Positions 54,369 through 64,000 of a stretch of 64,000 nucleotides of DNA are shown here, in pieces. The stretch is from contig NZ_MEJH01000002.1 in the NCBI RefSeq assembly GCF_001953635.1, forward strand, positions 434,001-498,000, given 5' to 3'. Within the stretch, counting starts at the first letter, position 1, and the number at the start of each line of letters is the position of its first letter. Source of the stretch: Alteromonas abrolhosensis (GTDB taxonomy: Bacteria; Pseudomonadota; Gammaproteobacteria; Enterobacterales; Alteromonadaceae). A program made the position numbers and the translations under genes. The notes beneath the pieces are model-generated. The model was not told the origin of the DNA and ran no database searches. It saw only the letters and a program-made list of their open reading frames with translations.

Positions 54369-55748
54369 CTAGCCGAAGAAAAACGCGCTAGGCTGAAACA
54401 GCTTTTCAACGTCGTTAATATACTTTTTATCAACCAAGAACAAAATAACGTGATCGTCAGCTTCAATCTTGGTATCGCTGTGGGCAATAATCACCTGATC
54501 GTCGCGAACAATAGCACCAATTGTGGTGCCTGGAGGAAGTTTAATATCACCTATCTGTTTGCCAACTACTTTTGATGTAGTTTCATCGCCATGAGCAATC
54601 GCTTCGATAGCTTCTGCAGCACCTCGGCGTAAGGAATACACGTTTACAATGTCACCGCGACGTACGTGAGTCAGTAGCGCCGAGATAGTGGCTTGTTGAG
54701 GTGAAAACGCGATGTCTATCTCACCGCCTTGCACCAAGTCCACATAAGCACTGCGCTGGATAAGCACCATGGCTTTTTGTGCACCCATACGCTTGGCCAG
54801 CATGGCTGACATGATATTCGCTTCATCGTCGTTGGTAACAGCAATAAAGGCGTCGACTTGCTCGATATTTTCTTCGCTAAGTAACTCAGGATCAGATGCG
54901 TCACCGCTGAAAACAATGGTTTTATCTAAGTTGGCAGAAAGATACTTTGCTCGTTCTGGGCTGTATTCAATAAGCTTAACATTGTGATTGTGCTCCAGCT
55001 GTTTAGCTAAACCTGCGCCAATCAAACCACCACCGGCTATCATTATTCGCTTGTAACTGGATTCGAGCTTTTGAAGCTCACTCATTACTGCACGGATGTG
55101 CTTAGTAGCGGCAATAAAGAACACTTCATCATCGGCCTCAATAACCGTTGTACCTAACGGTCGAATAGGGCGGCCGCGTCGGTAAATGGCAGCAACCCGG
55201 GTTTCAACGTTAGGCATGTGGTCTTTAAGTGCAGACAACGCGTGTCCTACCAATAAACCGCCGTAATAAGCTTTAACTGCCACAAGACTGGCTTTACCTT
55301 CGGCAAACTCTACAACTTGCAGTGCGCCCGGGTAATCGATAAGGCGTTTAATGGCCTTAGTTACCAACTGCTCAGGAGCGATAATGTGGTCAACGGGAAT
55401 GTCCTGCTGCTTATATAGCTGCTCTTGATAAATAATATATTGTTCAGAGCGCACGCGGGCAATTTTAGTGGGAGTTTTAAATAAGCTGTAGGCCACCTGA
55501 CAGGCCAGCATATTGCTTTCATCACTGTTGGTTACGGCTATCAGCATGTCGGCATCTTCCGCACCGGCCTTACGCAACACGTCAGGGTGTGAACCCACGC
55601 CGGTTACTACTTGTAAATCAAGGCGGTCTTGAAGTGCGCGCAATATAGTGGGGTCAGAGTCAATAACCGTTATTTCGTTATTTTCACCTACTAGGTTTTC
55701 AGCAAGTGTTCCGCCTACTTGGCCGGCCCCTAAAATGATGATCTTCAT
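54369..55748 (-). CDS. trkA: Trk potassium uptake regulatory protein TrkA
   Basis: Cytoplasmic NAD(H)- and ATP-binding gating ring of TrkH, 459 residues. Two tandem RCK units: the first starts [21 protein letters not shown], the second [19 protein letters not shown] near residue 235, each followed by an RCK_C domain. Full length. Upstream are rsmB, fmt and def, the order known from E. coli. Confidence 0.97.
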   Translation of the reverse strand: MKIIILGAGQVGGTLAENLVGENNEITVIDSDPTILRALQDRLDLQVVTGVGSHPDVLRKAGAEDADMLIAVTNSDESNMLACQVAYSLFKTPTKIARVRSEQYIIYQEQLYKQQDIPVDHIIAPEQLVTKAIKRLIDYPGALQVVEFAEGKASLVAVKAYYGGLLVGHALSALKDHMPNVETRVAAIYRRGRPIRPLGTTVIEADDEVFFIAATKHIRAVMSELQKLESSYKRIMIAGGGLIGAGLAKQLEHNHNVKLIEYSPERAKYLSANLDKTIVFSGDASDPELLSEENIEQVDAFIAVTNDDEANIMSAMLAKRMGAQKAMVLIQRSAYVDLVQGGEIDIAFSPQQATISALLTHVRRGDIVNVYSLRRGAAEAIEAIAHGDETTSKVVGKQIGDIKLPPGTTIGAIVRDDQVIIAHSDTKIEADDHVILFLVDKKYINDVEKLFQPSAFFFG

Positions 55749-55812
55749 CGTTATTATTTTGCCTTCATATTCGTGCAGGTCTTAACCGTGTGACGTTGCA
55801 CAACTATTGAAC

Positions 55813-57156
55813 TCAGTCTGATGACTTTACCAGCCTCGCATAGTAGAAACCATCCATTTGTTGCTCACCAGGCGTTATCTGACGTCCGGGTTTGTCGACA
55901 GTCTCCGTTTTTACTAAGGGCGATAAGGTAGCGTCAGGTGTGTCGGCTAAAAACTGCTTTATTTGCGCCATGTTCTCTTTCGGCAAAATAGAACATGTTG
56001 CATATAGTAGTGTGCCACCCGGTTTTAATAGACCCCACAATGTATCTAATATGCGCCGTTGTAGCTGCGCTAAATTGTCTATGTCATTGGCTTTTCGAAG
56101 CCATCGAATATCTGGGTGACGTCGAATAACACCAGTTGCAGAGCAGGGGGCATCCAGCAATATTCTGTCGAAGGGCTTTCCGTCCCACCAGGTCTCAGGA
56201 TTAGCTGCATCACCCTGCTTAATATCGACCGTATGCTTAAGGCGAGTCATGTTTTCTTCTACGCGTTTTAGGCGTGTAGCGTCGGCATCAAGCGCTAACA
56301 CGTACTCTGTATCAGGTGCACACTCAACAATGTGCCCTGTTTTTCCGCCTGGTGCGGCGCAACAGTCTAGAATGCGTTCTTTTGCTTGAGGCTTTAAGTA
56401 ATGTGCAGCTAATTGCGCTGCCCCATCTTGTACCGCAAAATGACCCTTTTCAAAACCAGGCAGGGCAGTAATATCTTCTCGCTTAGTCAGAATTACCGCC
56501 TCAGCGTGGTTTTCACTAAGGGTATATTCAACCCCTGCTTTATCTAGCGCCTGAGTAAATGCCGCCAACGATGTTTGCAATTTATTCACGCGAAGCCAGA
56601 TGGGGGCCATGGCATTCGTTTCACTACGTACCTGCTCGGCGTCGTCACCGTAGGCGTTCTCAATTGCCTTAAATAACCACTTTGGTAAGCCGCTGTTTAT
56701 GATGGCGTCGTCTACCGGTTTGTCAGCAAGGTTCTCACGCTGAAAATTACGCAGTACTGCATTAACTAACCCTTTTAGCCCTGCAGCATTTAAATAAGAG
56801 GCGGCGGCGACGGTTTCACCTACGGCGGCGTGATTGCTAACGCGGGAAAAACTGAGCTGGTACAAACCAAGAAGAATAAGATGTTCTATGACCTTCTTAT
56901 TGCCTTTTAGAGGTCTATCCAACAAAGAGCGTAGCCAGTGTTGTAAAAGGGGCAGGCGACGCATCACGCCTAACGACATCTCTTGAAGCCATGCGTTATC
57001 TCTAGCGTTGTGTCTGCGCTGAACGCGCTCTAAGCACTCACGAGATGACTTGCCTTGTTCTAAAATTTGATAGATGACCCACGCGCAATCTGCGCGCAGG
57101 TTCTTTTGTTTTGGAAGGGGTAATGGTTTCACGTTTAGTCCGCTTGTGTCAGACAA
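55813..57156 (-). CDS. rsmB: 16S rRNA (cytosine967-C5)-methyltransferase RsmB
   Basis: Methylates C967 of 16S rRNA, 447 residues. N-terminal NusB-like RNA-binding domain ([15 protein letters not shown] to about 140), then a Rossmann methyltransferase with [16 protein letters not shown], the catalytic cysteine in [18 protein letters not shown] and the second in [11 protein letters not shown]. Its start overlaps fmt by 22 bp, suggesting translational coupling. Confidence 0.97.
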   Translation of the reverse strand: MSDTSGLNVKPLPLPKQKNLRADCAWVIYQILEQGKSSRECLERVQRRHNARDNAWLQEMSLGVMRRLPLLQHWLRSLLDRPLKGNKKVIEHLILLGLYQLSFSRVSNHAAVGETVAAASYLNAAGLKGLVNAVLRNFQRENLADKPVDDAIINSGLPKWLFKAIENAYGDDAEQVRSETNAMAPIWLRVNKLQTSLAAFTQALDKAGVEYTLSENHAEAVILTKREDITALPGFEKGHFAVQDGAAQLAAHYLKPQAKERILDCCAAPGGKTGHIVECAPDTEYVLALDADATRLKRVEENMTRLKHTVDIKQGDAANPETWWDGKPFDRILLDAPCSATGVIRRHPDIRWLRKANDIDNLAQLQRRILDTLWGLLKPGGTLLYATCSILPKENMAQIKQFLADTPDATLSPLVKTETVDKPGRQITPGEQQMDGFYYARLVKSSD

Positions 57157-58085
57157 CGACCCACTTCAAACCACGTTTGGCGAGCATTGATAACGTCTGA
57201 CGCTGGAAGCGCCTTTTTACCTGGAATTTGAAGTGATGTAATGCAAAGCGCATCGCGCCCTGTAGCGATAGTAATGCCTTTTTTATTGGCACCGATTACC
57301 GTACCTGGCGTTACATCTTTATTTAACGGAACAACGTTAGCAGACCATACCTTTATATTCTGATCTTCGACCTGCATCCACGCTACAGGCCAAGGATTGA
57401 AGGCGCGGATATTACGCTCTATTTGTTCTGCATCGTCTGCCCAATTAATAAGGGCTTCTTCTTTAGATAGCTTTTTCGCATAGGTGGCTTGAGAATCATC
57501 TTGTTTGGTGGGTGTGTAATGATCAAATTCATTAACGACCTCGACCAACGCTTGTGGTCCCAGCTCTGCAAGCTTTTCATATAAGGTGGCGCTGGTGTCT
57601 TCAGGTGTAATAGGTAATGTTGCAATATGCAGCATATCACCCGTATCTAAGCCTTCGTCCATTTGCATTATGGTTACGCCAGTTTCAGCGTCACCAGCCC
57701 AGATTGAACGCTGGATTGGAGCGGCGCCTCGCCACTTGGGCAAAATAGAGCCGTGCACGTTAATGCAACCTAGCTTAGGTGCGTTTAACACTGCTGTAGG
57801 CAGTATCAGTCCATAAGCAACAACTACCATTAAATCGGCATTGAGCGAGGCTAATTCTTCCTGAGCGTCTTGAGCTTTAAGCGATTGAGGCTGGTATACA
57901 GGAATGGCGTTTTCTTCTGCTAATACTTTAACCGGGCTAGCCGTAAGTTTCTTACCTCGCCCTGCAGGTCTATCAGGCTGGGTGTAAACAGCAATGACTT
58001 CGTGCTCGCTCTCGAGTAACGCTGATAGATGTTTAGCTGCAAAATCCGGAGTACCGGCAAAAATCACTTTCAATGGAGTTGTCAC
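57135..58085 (-). CDS. fmt: Methionyl-tRNA formyltransferase
   Basis: Formylates initiator Met-tRNA with 10-formyl-tetrahydrofolate, 316 residues. [14 protein letters not shown] at the N-terminus, [18 protein letters not shown] with the catalytic Asn/His/Asp region, [17 protein letters not shown], and a C-terminal OB-fold. 8 bp downstream of def, the enzyme that later removes the formyl group. Confidence 0.98.
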   Translation of the reverse strand: MTTPLKVIFAGTPDFAAKHLSALLESEHEVIAVYTQPDRPAGRGKKLTASPVKVLAEENAIPVYQPQSLKAQDAQEELASLNADLMVVVAYGLILPTAVLNAPKLGCINVHGSILPKWRGAAPIQRSIWAGDAETGVTIMQMDEGLDTGDMLHIATLPITPEDTSATLYEKLAELGPQALVEVVNEFDHYTPTKQDDSQATYAKKLSKEEALINWADDAEQIERNIRAFNPWPVAWMQVEDQNIKVWSANVVPLNKDVTPGTVIGANKKGITIATGRDALCITSLQIPGKKALPASDVINARQTWFEVGRCLTQAD

Positions 58086-58093
58086 GTTATTCC

Positions 58094-58603
58094 TTAGGCT
58101 TTTGCCGCAAGACGCGCTTCTTTCTCAAGCTTTTTACGAATACGTTGGCGCTTAAGCGGTGAAAGGTAATCAATAAACAGTTTACCTTTTAAATGGTCGA
58201 GCTCGTGCTGAATACAGATCGCTAACAAACCTTCTGCATCCAACTCAAAGCTTTCGCCGTTTTGATCTAGCGCTTTTACTGTAATTGCTTCGGCGCGCTC
58301 AACTTTCGCGTAATTACCCGGTACTGATAAACAGCCTTCTTCGCTAATTGTGGAGCCATCTTTACGAATGATTTCAGGGTTAATAAATACGCGTGGCTCG
58401 TTTTGATCTTCCGATACGTCCATTACAACAACTTGAACGTGGCGGTTAACTTGCGTTGCGGCAAGGCCAATACCGTTCTCGTCTTTCATGGTTTCGAACA
58501 TGTCCGATACCAATTGTTTAATTTCGTCGTTAACCTCTTCAACCGGCTTAGCTACCGTGCGAAGACGTTCATCAGGAAAACTTAATACGTCTAAAATTGC
58601 CAT
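58094..58603 (-). CDS. def: Peptide deformylase
   Basis: Iron-dependent deformylase, 169 residues. All three motifs present: [17 protein letters not shown] (metal Cys) and QHELDHLKG (metal His pair and catalytic Glu). First gene of the def-fmt-rsmB run, divergent from the LysM gene. Confidence 0.98.
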   Translation of the reverse strand: MAILDVLSFPDERLRTVAKPVEEVNDEIKQLVSDMFETMKDENGIGLAATQVNRHVQVVVMDVSEDQNEPRVFINPEIIRKDGSTISEEGCLSVPGNYAKVERAEAITVKALDQNGESFELDAEGLLAICIQHELDHLKGKLFIDYLSPLKRQRIRKKLEKEARLAAKA

Positions 58604-58795
58604 TTCTCGCTTACTTCACCTTTTCGCTGTATAAATTCATATACGATCTAATTGCCAGCACACTTTACAGTGCTTATTAAGTTACTATTCTAACGTATAT
58701 CGGGCTGTTTCGTGCAGTTTTTTACCGAAACCCTATTAGAATAACTAGTTATGCCGATATAGTGCTATTGTCTGAAAAATCAACAATAAGCGACA

Positions 58796-59893
58796 ATGAA
58801 TAATTTGCAGGTGGTTAATTTGAAAAAGCGATTAATTTATGGGCGTCGTGTAGCAATACTTCTCTTAGGCGCACTGCTTTCGTTGCCTACCTTCGCGCTG
58901 CAACTTAAAGAAAGCGCGCCAGAAACCTACACGGTTAAGCGTGGTGATACGCTCTGGGCAATTGCCAATATCTTTCTTAACGAGCCTTGGCTTTGGCCTG
59001 AATTGTGGCGAACTAACACCCAAATTGACAACCCACACCTTATTTACCCGGGCGACGTAATCATAGTAGGGTACGTCGACGGACAGCCAGTTTTAAGCGT
59101 AAAACGCGATAAGCCTTCCTATAAGCTGTCTCCGTCTACCGATAAACGAGTAAAACCAAAGCCTGTCGATGTATTGTCGTGGACATCTATCTCGCCCTTC
59201 ATAAAACAGCATATGTTGATGAATGAGGAAAGTTACGAGTCTCTGCCTAAATTGTTAGGGAATCAAGACGGAAATGTGAGGTTTGCGTCTGATGATTTTG
59301 TGTTAAGCCAGCAACAATTCAGTTCTGACGATCAGTATAGAGTGATAAGAAAGCACGCTACCATTAAAAACCTCGACGGGGAGACCCTTGGCATTCAGGT
59401 TACCCATGTTTCAACAGCTTCGGTAGTGGAAAAAGACCAAGCTGGCGACACTATGTTGCTTTTCATTGATGATGCGAACCAAGAGGCAAAGCGTGGCGAT
59501 AAATTGATGGCGGGTGGGTTTGAGCACCCTGAAGACTTCGAACTTGTTCCCGCCACTTCGCAACGAGGCGCAGTTGTTGGAGACCTGCACGATCATGATT
59601 TACTTGGCAAGTACGACATTGTTATCCTTGATCTAGGTAACATGGACGTGGCGCCAGGCACGGTCTTAGGTCTTTATTCACAAGGCCCTGCCATTATTGA
59701 TGAAGATAACCCCCGTTACGTTGATGAGCCCGGCGCTAATAATAGTGGTGAGTGGTTTATCGATACGGTATCGCAACCCGCACTTAAAGTGGGTGAAGTT
59801 GTTGTGTTCAAAACATTTGATGCGGCAAGTTACGGATTAATAACGCGAGCGAACAAAGGGATAAAGCGCGGCTTTATTGTCGCAAAGCCCTAA
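58796..59893 (+). CDS. LysM-domain exported protein
   Basis: 365-residue protein with a signal peptide (KKRLIYGRRVAILLLGALLSLPTFA) and one LysM domain near residues 44-92 (YTVKRGDTLWAIANIFL to PGDVIIVG) that binds peptidoglycan. The long remainder has repeated beta-rich segments and no catalytic motif; this is the LysM protein typically found upstream of dprA. A TTG at 58820, preceded by AGGTGG, is a strong alternative start giving a signal that begins KKR. 39 bp before dprA as started here. Confidence 0.85.
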   Translation: MNNLQVVNLKKRLIYGRRVAILLLGALLSLPTFALQLKESAPETYTVKRGDTLWAIANIFLNEPWLWPELWRTNTQIDNPHLIYPGDVIIVGYVDGQPVLSVKRDKPSYKLSPSTDKRVKPKPVDVLSWTSISPFIKQHMLMNEESYESLPKLLGNQDGNVRFASDDFVLSQQQFSSDDQYRVIRKHATIKNLDGETLGIQVTHVSTASVVEKDQAGDTMLLFIDDANQEAKRGDKLMAGGFEHPEDFELVPATSQRGAVVGDLHDHDLLGKYDIVILDLGNMDVAPGTVLGLYSQGPAIIDEDNPRYVDEPGANNSGEWFIDTVSQPALKVGEVVVFKTFDAASYGLITRANKGIKRGFIVAKP

Positions 59894-59932
59894 GCGATGC
59901 ATGGTTCATTGTCGCTCGTATCAGGAGCGACA

Positions 59933-61042
59933 ATGGCCCAACAATCATCTCAGTTAGACAGCGAAGCATTAGCATGGATTGCGTTGGCTTCCGCTCAGCG
60001 TGTGTCACCTAAACTTTGGCTAGAGGCTCTTGAAAAGTATCAACTTTCTTCTGTAGATCTAGCCAGCAATACATCAACACTCCCTGACAATGTTAAACAG
60101 CTCACTAGCCAAATATCACCGTCTCTTGTAGATGCTGCCCAGAATTGGCTGCGCGGGAGTGGTAATAGACACATTATTCCACTGACATCGTCTTCCTACC
60201 CTGAATCACTTAAGCAATTAGACAGTCCACCCCTTGTGCTATTTGCTACAGGAAATAAAGCACATTTGCAAAAACCACAGATTGCCATAGTGGGAAGCAG
60301 AAGGGCCAGCCTTCAAGGAAAGCGAATCGCCAACGACATTGCTTTTGGGTTATCCAATAACGGTGTAGTGGTCACTAGCGGGCTTGCTATGGGTATTGAT
60401 AGTGCCGCGCACCAAGGCGCACTTTCTGGTAGTACCGGAACCATTGCGGTAATGGGCACGGGGCCTGAAAAAGTATACCCCGCGAAAAACAGTAAGCTCT
60501 ATGAAGCTATTAATAATGACGGCGGCGTTAGCGTAACGGAATTTTTTCCAGGGCAGGGGCCCAAACCCTGGCACTTTCCTAGAAGAAACCGAATTATCGC
60601 AGCGTTATCCCTTGGGACCCTTGTGGTAGAAGCAAAAATTAAAAGTGGCACCTTGATAACTGCGAATTTGGCCGCAGATATGGGGCGGGAAGTATTCGCT
60701 GTGCCGGGTAATATCTTTCACGAGTACTCTGAAGGTTGCCACTGGTTAATCCAACAGGGCGCAAAATTAGTAACTAATATAAACGATATTCTTGATGAAG
60801 TTGGGGTTCAGCCTGAACAATTGGGCTTGAATGTTGACGAGCAAAACGAAAAAAGTACAGCGAATAGCTTGGCAACCGATAAATTATTAGCTAGTGTGGA
60901 TTATGACATCACCGCTATTGATGTCATAGCCCAGCGCAATGCCTTATCTGTATCGCAAGCAATGGCATCATTATTAGAATATGAGTTGCGTGGTTTAGTG
61001 GCCGCTGTCCCTGGTGGTTACGTTAAATTGAGGGGAAAATAA
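59933..61042 (+). CDS. dprA: DNA-processing protein DprA (Smf)
   Basis: RecA loader on incoming single-stranded DNA, 369 residues. Start chosen at the ATG after AGGAG; an ATG 12 codons earlier has no ribosome site. The Rossmann-like core shows [54 protein letters not shown] and [20 protein letters not shown]-terminal winged-helix domain follows. Competence relevance in this organism is not shown by the window. Confidence 0.95.
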   Translation: MAQQSSQLDSEALAWIALASAQRVSPKLWLEALEKYQLSSVDLASNTSTLPDNVKQLTSQISPSLVDAAQNWLRGSGNRHIIPLTSSSYPESLKQLDSPPLVLFATGNKAHLQKPQIAIVGSRRASLQGKRIANDIAFGLSNNGVVVTSGLAMGIDSAAHQGALSGSTGTIAVMGTGPEKVYPAKNSKLYEAINNDGGVSVTEFFPGQGPKPWHFPRRNRIIAALSLGTLVVEAKIKSGTLITANLAADMGREVFAVPGNIFHEYSEGCHWLIQQGAKLVTNINDILDEVGVQPEQLGLNVDEQNEKSTANSLATDKLLASVDYDITAIDVIAQRNALSVSQAMASLLEYELRGLVAAVPGGYVKLRGK

Positions 61043-61043
61043 T

Positions 61044-61520
61044 ATGTTCGATATCCTCATGTATCTGTTTGAAAACTTCATTCACAGTGAAACGGAAATT
61101 CGTGTTGACCAAGACGAGTTAACGGAAGAGCTTGTGCGCGCAGGATTTCATCACGATGAGATTTATAAAGCCCTCGCATGGTTAGAAAAGTTAGCGGCAC
61201 TGCAAGAGACGGATATCAAACCGTATTTTTGTAAAGGCATTAGCACTAGCTTAAGTCGTATTTACACGCACGAAGAACAAATGCGTTTAGATGTGGAATG
61301 TCGCGGTTTTCTTATGTTCTTAGAACAGGTTAATGTGTTGGATGCCTCCACACGCGAAATGGTTATAGATCGCGTTATGGAAATTGATTCCAATGAATTT
61401 TGCTTGGAAGACCTGAAGTGGGTGGTGCTAATGGTACTATTCAACGTACCTGGCAAAGAGAAAGCCTACGCACAAATGGAAGATCTTTTGTTCGAAGAGC
61501 CAGATGGTGTTCTGCATTAA
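61044..61520 (+). CDS. smg: DUF494 protein Smg
   Basis: 158-residue conserved protein (Smg family) beginning [19 protein letters not shown] and ending with the typical [18 protein letters not shown]. Molecular function unknown. One bp separates it from the dprA stop, so the two are coupled. Confidence 0.94.
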   Translation: MFDILMYLFENFIHSETEIRVDQDELTEELVRAGFHHDEIYKALAWLEKLAALQETDIKPYFCKGISTSLSRIYTHEEQMRLDVECRGFLMFLEQVNVLDASTREMVIDRVMEIDSNEFCLEDLKWVVLMVLFNVPGKEKAYAQMEDLLFEEPDGVLH

Positions 61521-61605
61521 TGCAGTTGTAGTCACTGGTATTTGAATCTTTACTTAAAAATGCGCTGTGAAATTACAGCGCGTTTAAGGCCTTAACGTCC
61601 AATAC

Positions 61606-62148
61606 ATGTCTAAAATAGACCATTCACTCTTTTCAGCGCACGAGCATGCTCTCGATGATAATTTCGGAGATTGCCCCGAGTGCGGTAAACCTCTTCATAT
61701 AAAGAACAGTAAATCTGGCCCTTTTATCGGGTGTACGGGCTATCCGGAATGTAGCTTTAGTAAGCCACTTCACGATAAACAAACCACCATACTGAAAACC
61801 TTAGACGGTGTAGCCTGCCCTGAATGCGCATCCGACTTAGCCATAAAGAAAGGGCGGTTTGGCATGTTTATCGGCTGTACCAATTTTCCTTCATGCCATC
61901 ACATAGAGCCCATTAAAGAAAAAGAAGATACTTTGGTGGATTGTCCAAAGTGTAAGAAAGGGCATCTAATCTCGCGTACTAACAAATACGGCAAACAGTT
62001 TTTTGCGTGCAACCATTATCCACAATGTCGATATGTGCTAAATTTCACGCCGGTCAATGAAAGCTGCCCAGACTGCGGTTGGGGAGTATTGATAGATAAA
62101 AAGGGGCAGTTACAGTGTCCTCAGCCTAGTTGTGGCTTTAAAAAGTAA
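61606..62148 (+). CDS. Topoisomerase-type zinc-finger protein (YrdD-like)
   Basis: 180-residue protein made of four consecutive zinc ribbons of the topoisomerase I C-terminal type, starting at about residues 22, 70, 112 and 154 (CPECGKPLHIKNSKSGPFIGCTGYPEC; CPECASDLAIKKGRFGMFIGCTNFPSC; CPKCKKGHLISRTNKYGKQFFACNHYPQC; CPDCGWGVLIDKKGQLQCPQPSC). No catalytic topoisomerase domain. Corresponds to E. coli YrdD, whose gene also lies between smg and tsaC. Probably binds single-stranded DNA. Confidence 0.9.
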   Translation: MSKIDHSLFSAHEHALDDNFGDCPECGKPLHIKNSKSGPFIGCTGYPECSFSKPLHDKQTTILKTLDGVACPECASDLAIKKGRFGMFIGCTNFPSCHHIEPIKEKEDTLVDCPKCKKGHLISRTNKYGKQFFACNHYPQCRYVLNFTPVNESCPDCGWGVLIDKKGQLQCPQPSCGFKK

Positions 62149-62193
62149 TTATACGAACAACTAAACGAAGAACTATACGTAGAGATTAAAACC

Positions 62194-63728
<1,535 letters not shown>

Positions 63729-63800
63729 TTAATTATTAAATAAGGCTGCGCTTAAATCCTTAAGCGGACCGCCGATAGCAGCTTTCATCTTTAATGACTA

Positions 63801-63837
63801 AAAAACGCCGTATTGACGTTAATGCGGCGTTTTTTTT
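63801..63837 (+). terminator. Terminator after hemF
   Basis: ACGCCGTATT / AATGCGGCGT stem (one G-U pair), 6-nt loop, followed by eight T. Canonical. Confidence 0.93.
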
Positions 63838-63849
63838 GATCTATATCAA
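63836..63849. promoter_or_regulatory. FNR/Crp-type binding site
   Basis: TTGATCTATATCAA is a perfect match to the FNR consensus TTGAT-N4-ATCAA. Centred about 120 bp upstream of the next start codon, it is suitably placed for anaerobic activation of that gene, assuming a 5' leader of about 80 nt. Confidence 0.75.
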
Positions 63850-63962
63850 GGTCGAATATCTTCAGTGTTTCAGTGAGTTATCAAGCTTGCGCTGGATCAA
63901 TGTTTCTCATAACTACAGGCGTAAAGTAGCCCTATCTTAGTTAACCACAAATGAGACATATT

Positions 63963-64000
63963 ATGCGCAAACACTTTTTATCTGCATCTGCACTTTGCCT
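63963..64000 (+). CDS. Start of an exported protein (truncated by window end)
   Basis: Twelve codons are visible, MRKHFLSASALC, which look like the start of a signal peptide; GAGAC lies 8 bp before the ATG. The product cannot be named. The upstream FNR box suggests an oxygen-responsive envelope protein, but that is a guess. Confidence 0.55.
   Translation, partial: MRKHFLSASALC

Overview
The window is a chromosomal replication-origin region from a marine gammaproteobacterium, most likely Alteromonas or a close relative. The gene order (parA/parB, rsmG, mnmG, oriC, mioC, mnmE, yidC, yidD, rnpA, rpmH, dnaA, dnaN, recF, gyrB, then glyS/glyQ, polA, trkH/trkA, rsmB, fmt, def, dprA, tsaC, hemF) is the classical gammaproteobacterial one. 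The large TonB-dependent receptor, the DUF2489/YihI pair and the DnaT/DnaC-like pair next to the origin fit Alteromonadales. The genus is an inference from gene order and protein style; no database search was run. I saw no rRNA or tRNA gene, insertion sequence, prophage or CRISPR array.

Layout. 1-5.9 kb: a sugar-utilisation locus with a truncated TonB-dependent receptor facing a GH1 beta-glucosidase, a GPH-type sugar symporter and a LacI regulator. Two near-identical palindromic operators lie in the divergent promoter region. 5.9-13.7 kb: accessory and housekeeping single genes (DUF1624 membrane protein, SnoaL-like secreted protein, OmpA lipoprotein, HD-GYP phosphodiesterase, alkyltransferase-like protein, DTW enzyme, GST) and two tandem paralogous membrane proteins of unknown function. 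13.9-21.0 kb: complete atpIBEFHAGDC operon on the minus strand. 21.2-25.8 kb: parB, parA, rsmG, mnmG. 25.8-26.7 kb: oriC, with 20 GATC sites in about 400 bp, DnaA boxes and AT-rich 13-mer-like repeats. 26.7-33.1 kb: dnaC-like, dnaT-like, mioC, mnmE, yajQ, yidC, yidD, rnpA, rpmH, all reading toward the origin. 33.1-40.2 kb: dnaA, dnaN, recF, gyrB, with two parS sites embedded in recF. 40.3-51.5 kb: a small lipoprotein, glyS/glyQ, tag, DUF2489, yihI, a methyltransferase, cytochrome c4, engB, Spot 42 RNA and polA. 51.9-64 kb: elbB, trkH/trkA, rsmB/fmt/def, a LysM protein, dprA, smg, a topoisomerase zinc-finger protein, tsaC, hemF, and the first codons of a secreted protein behind a perfect FNR box.

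How it works together: replication initiation (oriC, DnaA, DnaT/DnaC-like loader, DnaN, GyrB), origin segregation (ParA, ParB, parS) and Dam/SeqA-type control (GATC clusters) are all within about 20 kb. RNA modification (mnmG, mnmE, rsmG, rsmB, tsaC, DTW), membrane insertion (yidC/yidD) and energy conversion (atp) fill the rest.

The least routine items are the tandem unknown membrane proteins, a possible GGA-rich regulatory RNA behind cytochrome c4, a shortened Spot 42 RNA with a possible second transcript behind it, a DnaA-box/GATC cluster upstream of polA, a very long low-complexity linker in DnaA, and a large imperfect palindrome between rsmG and mnmG. I found no clearly novel multi-gene system.
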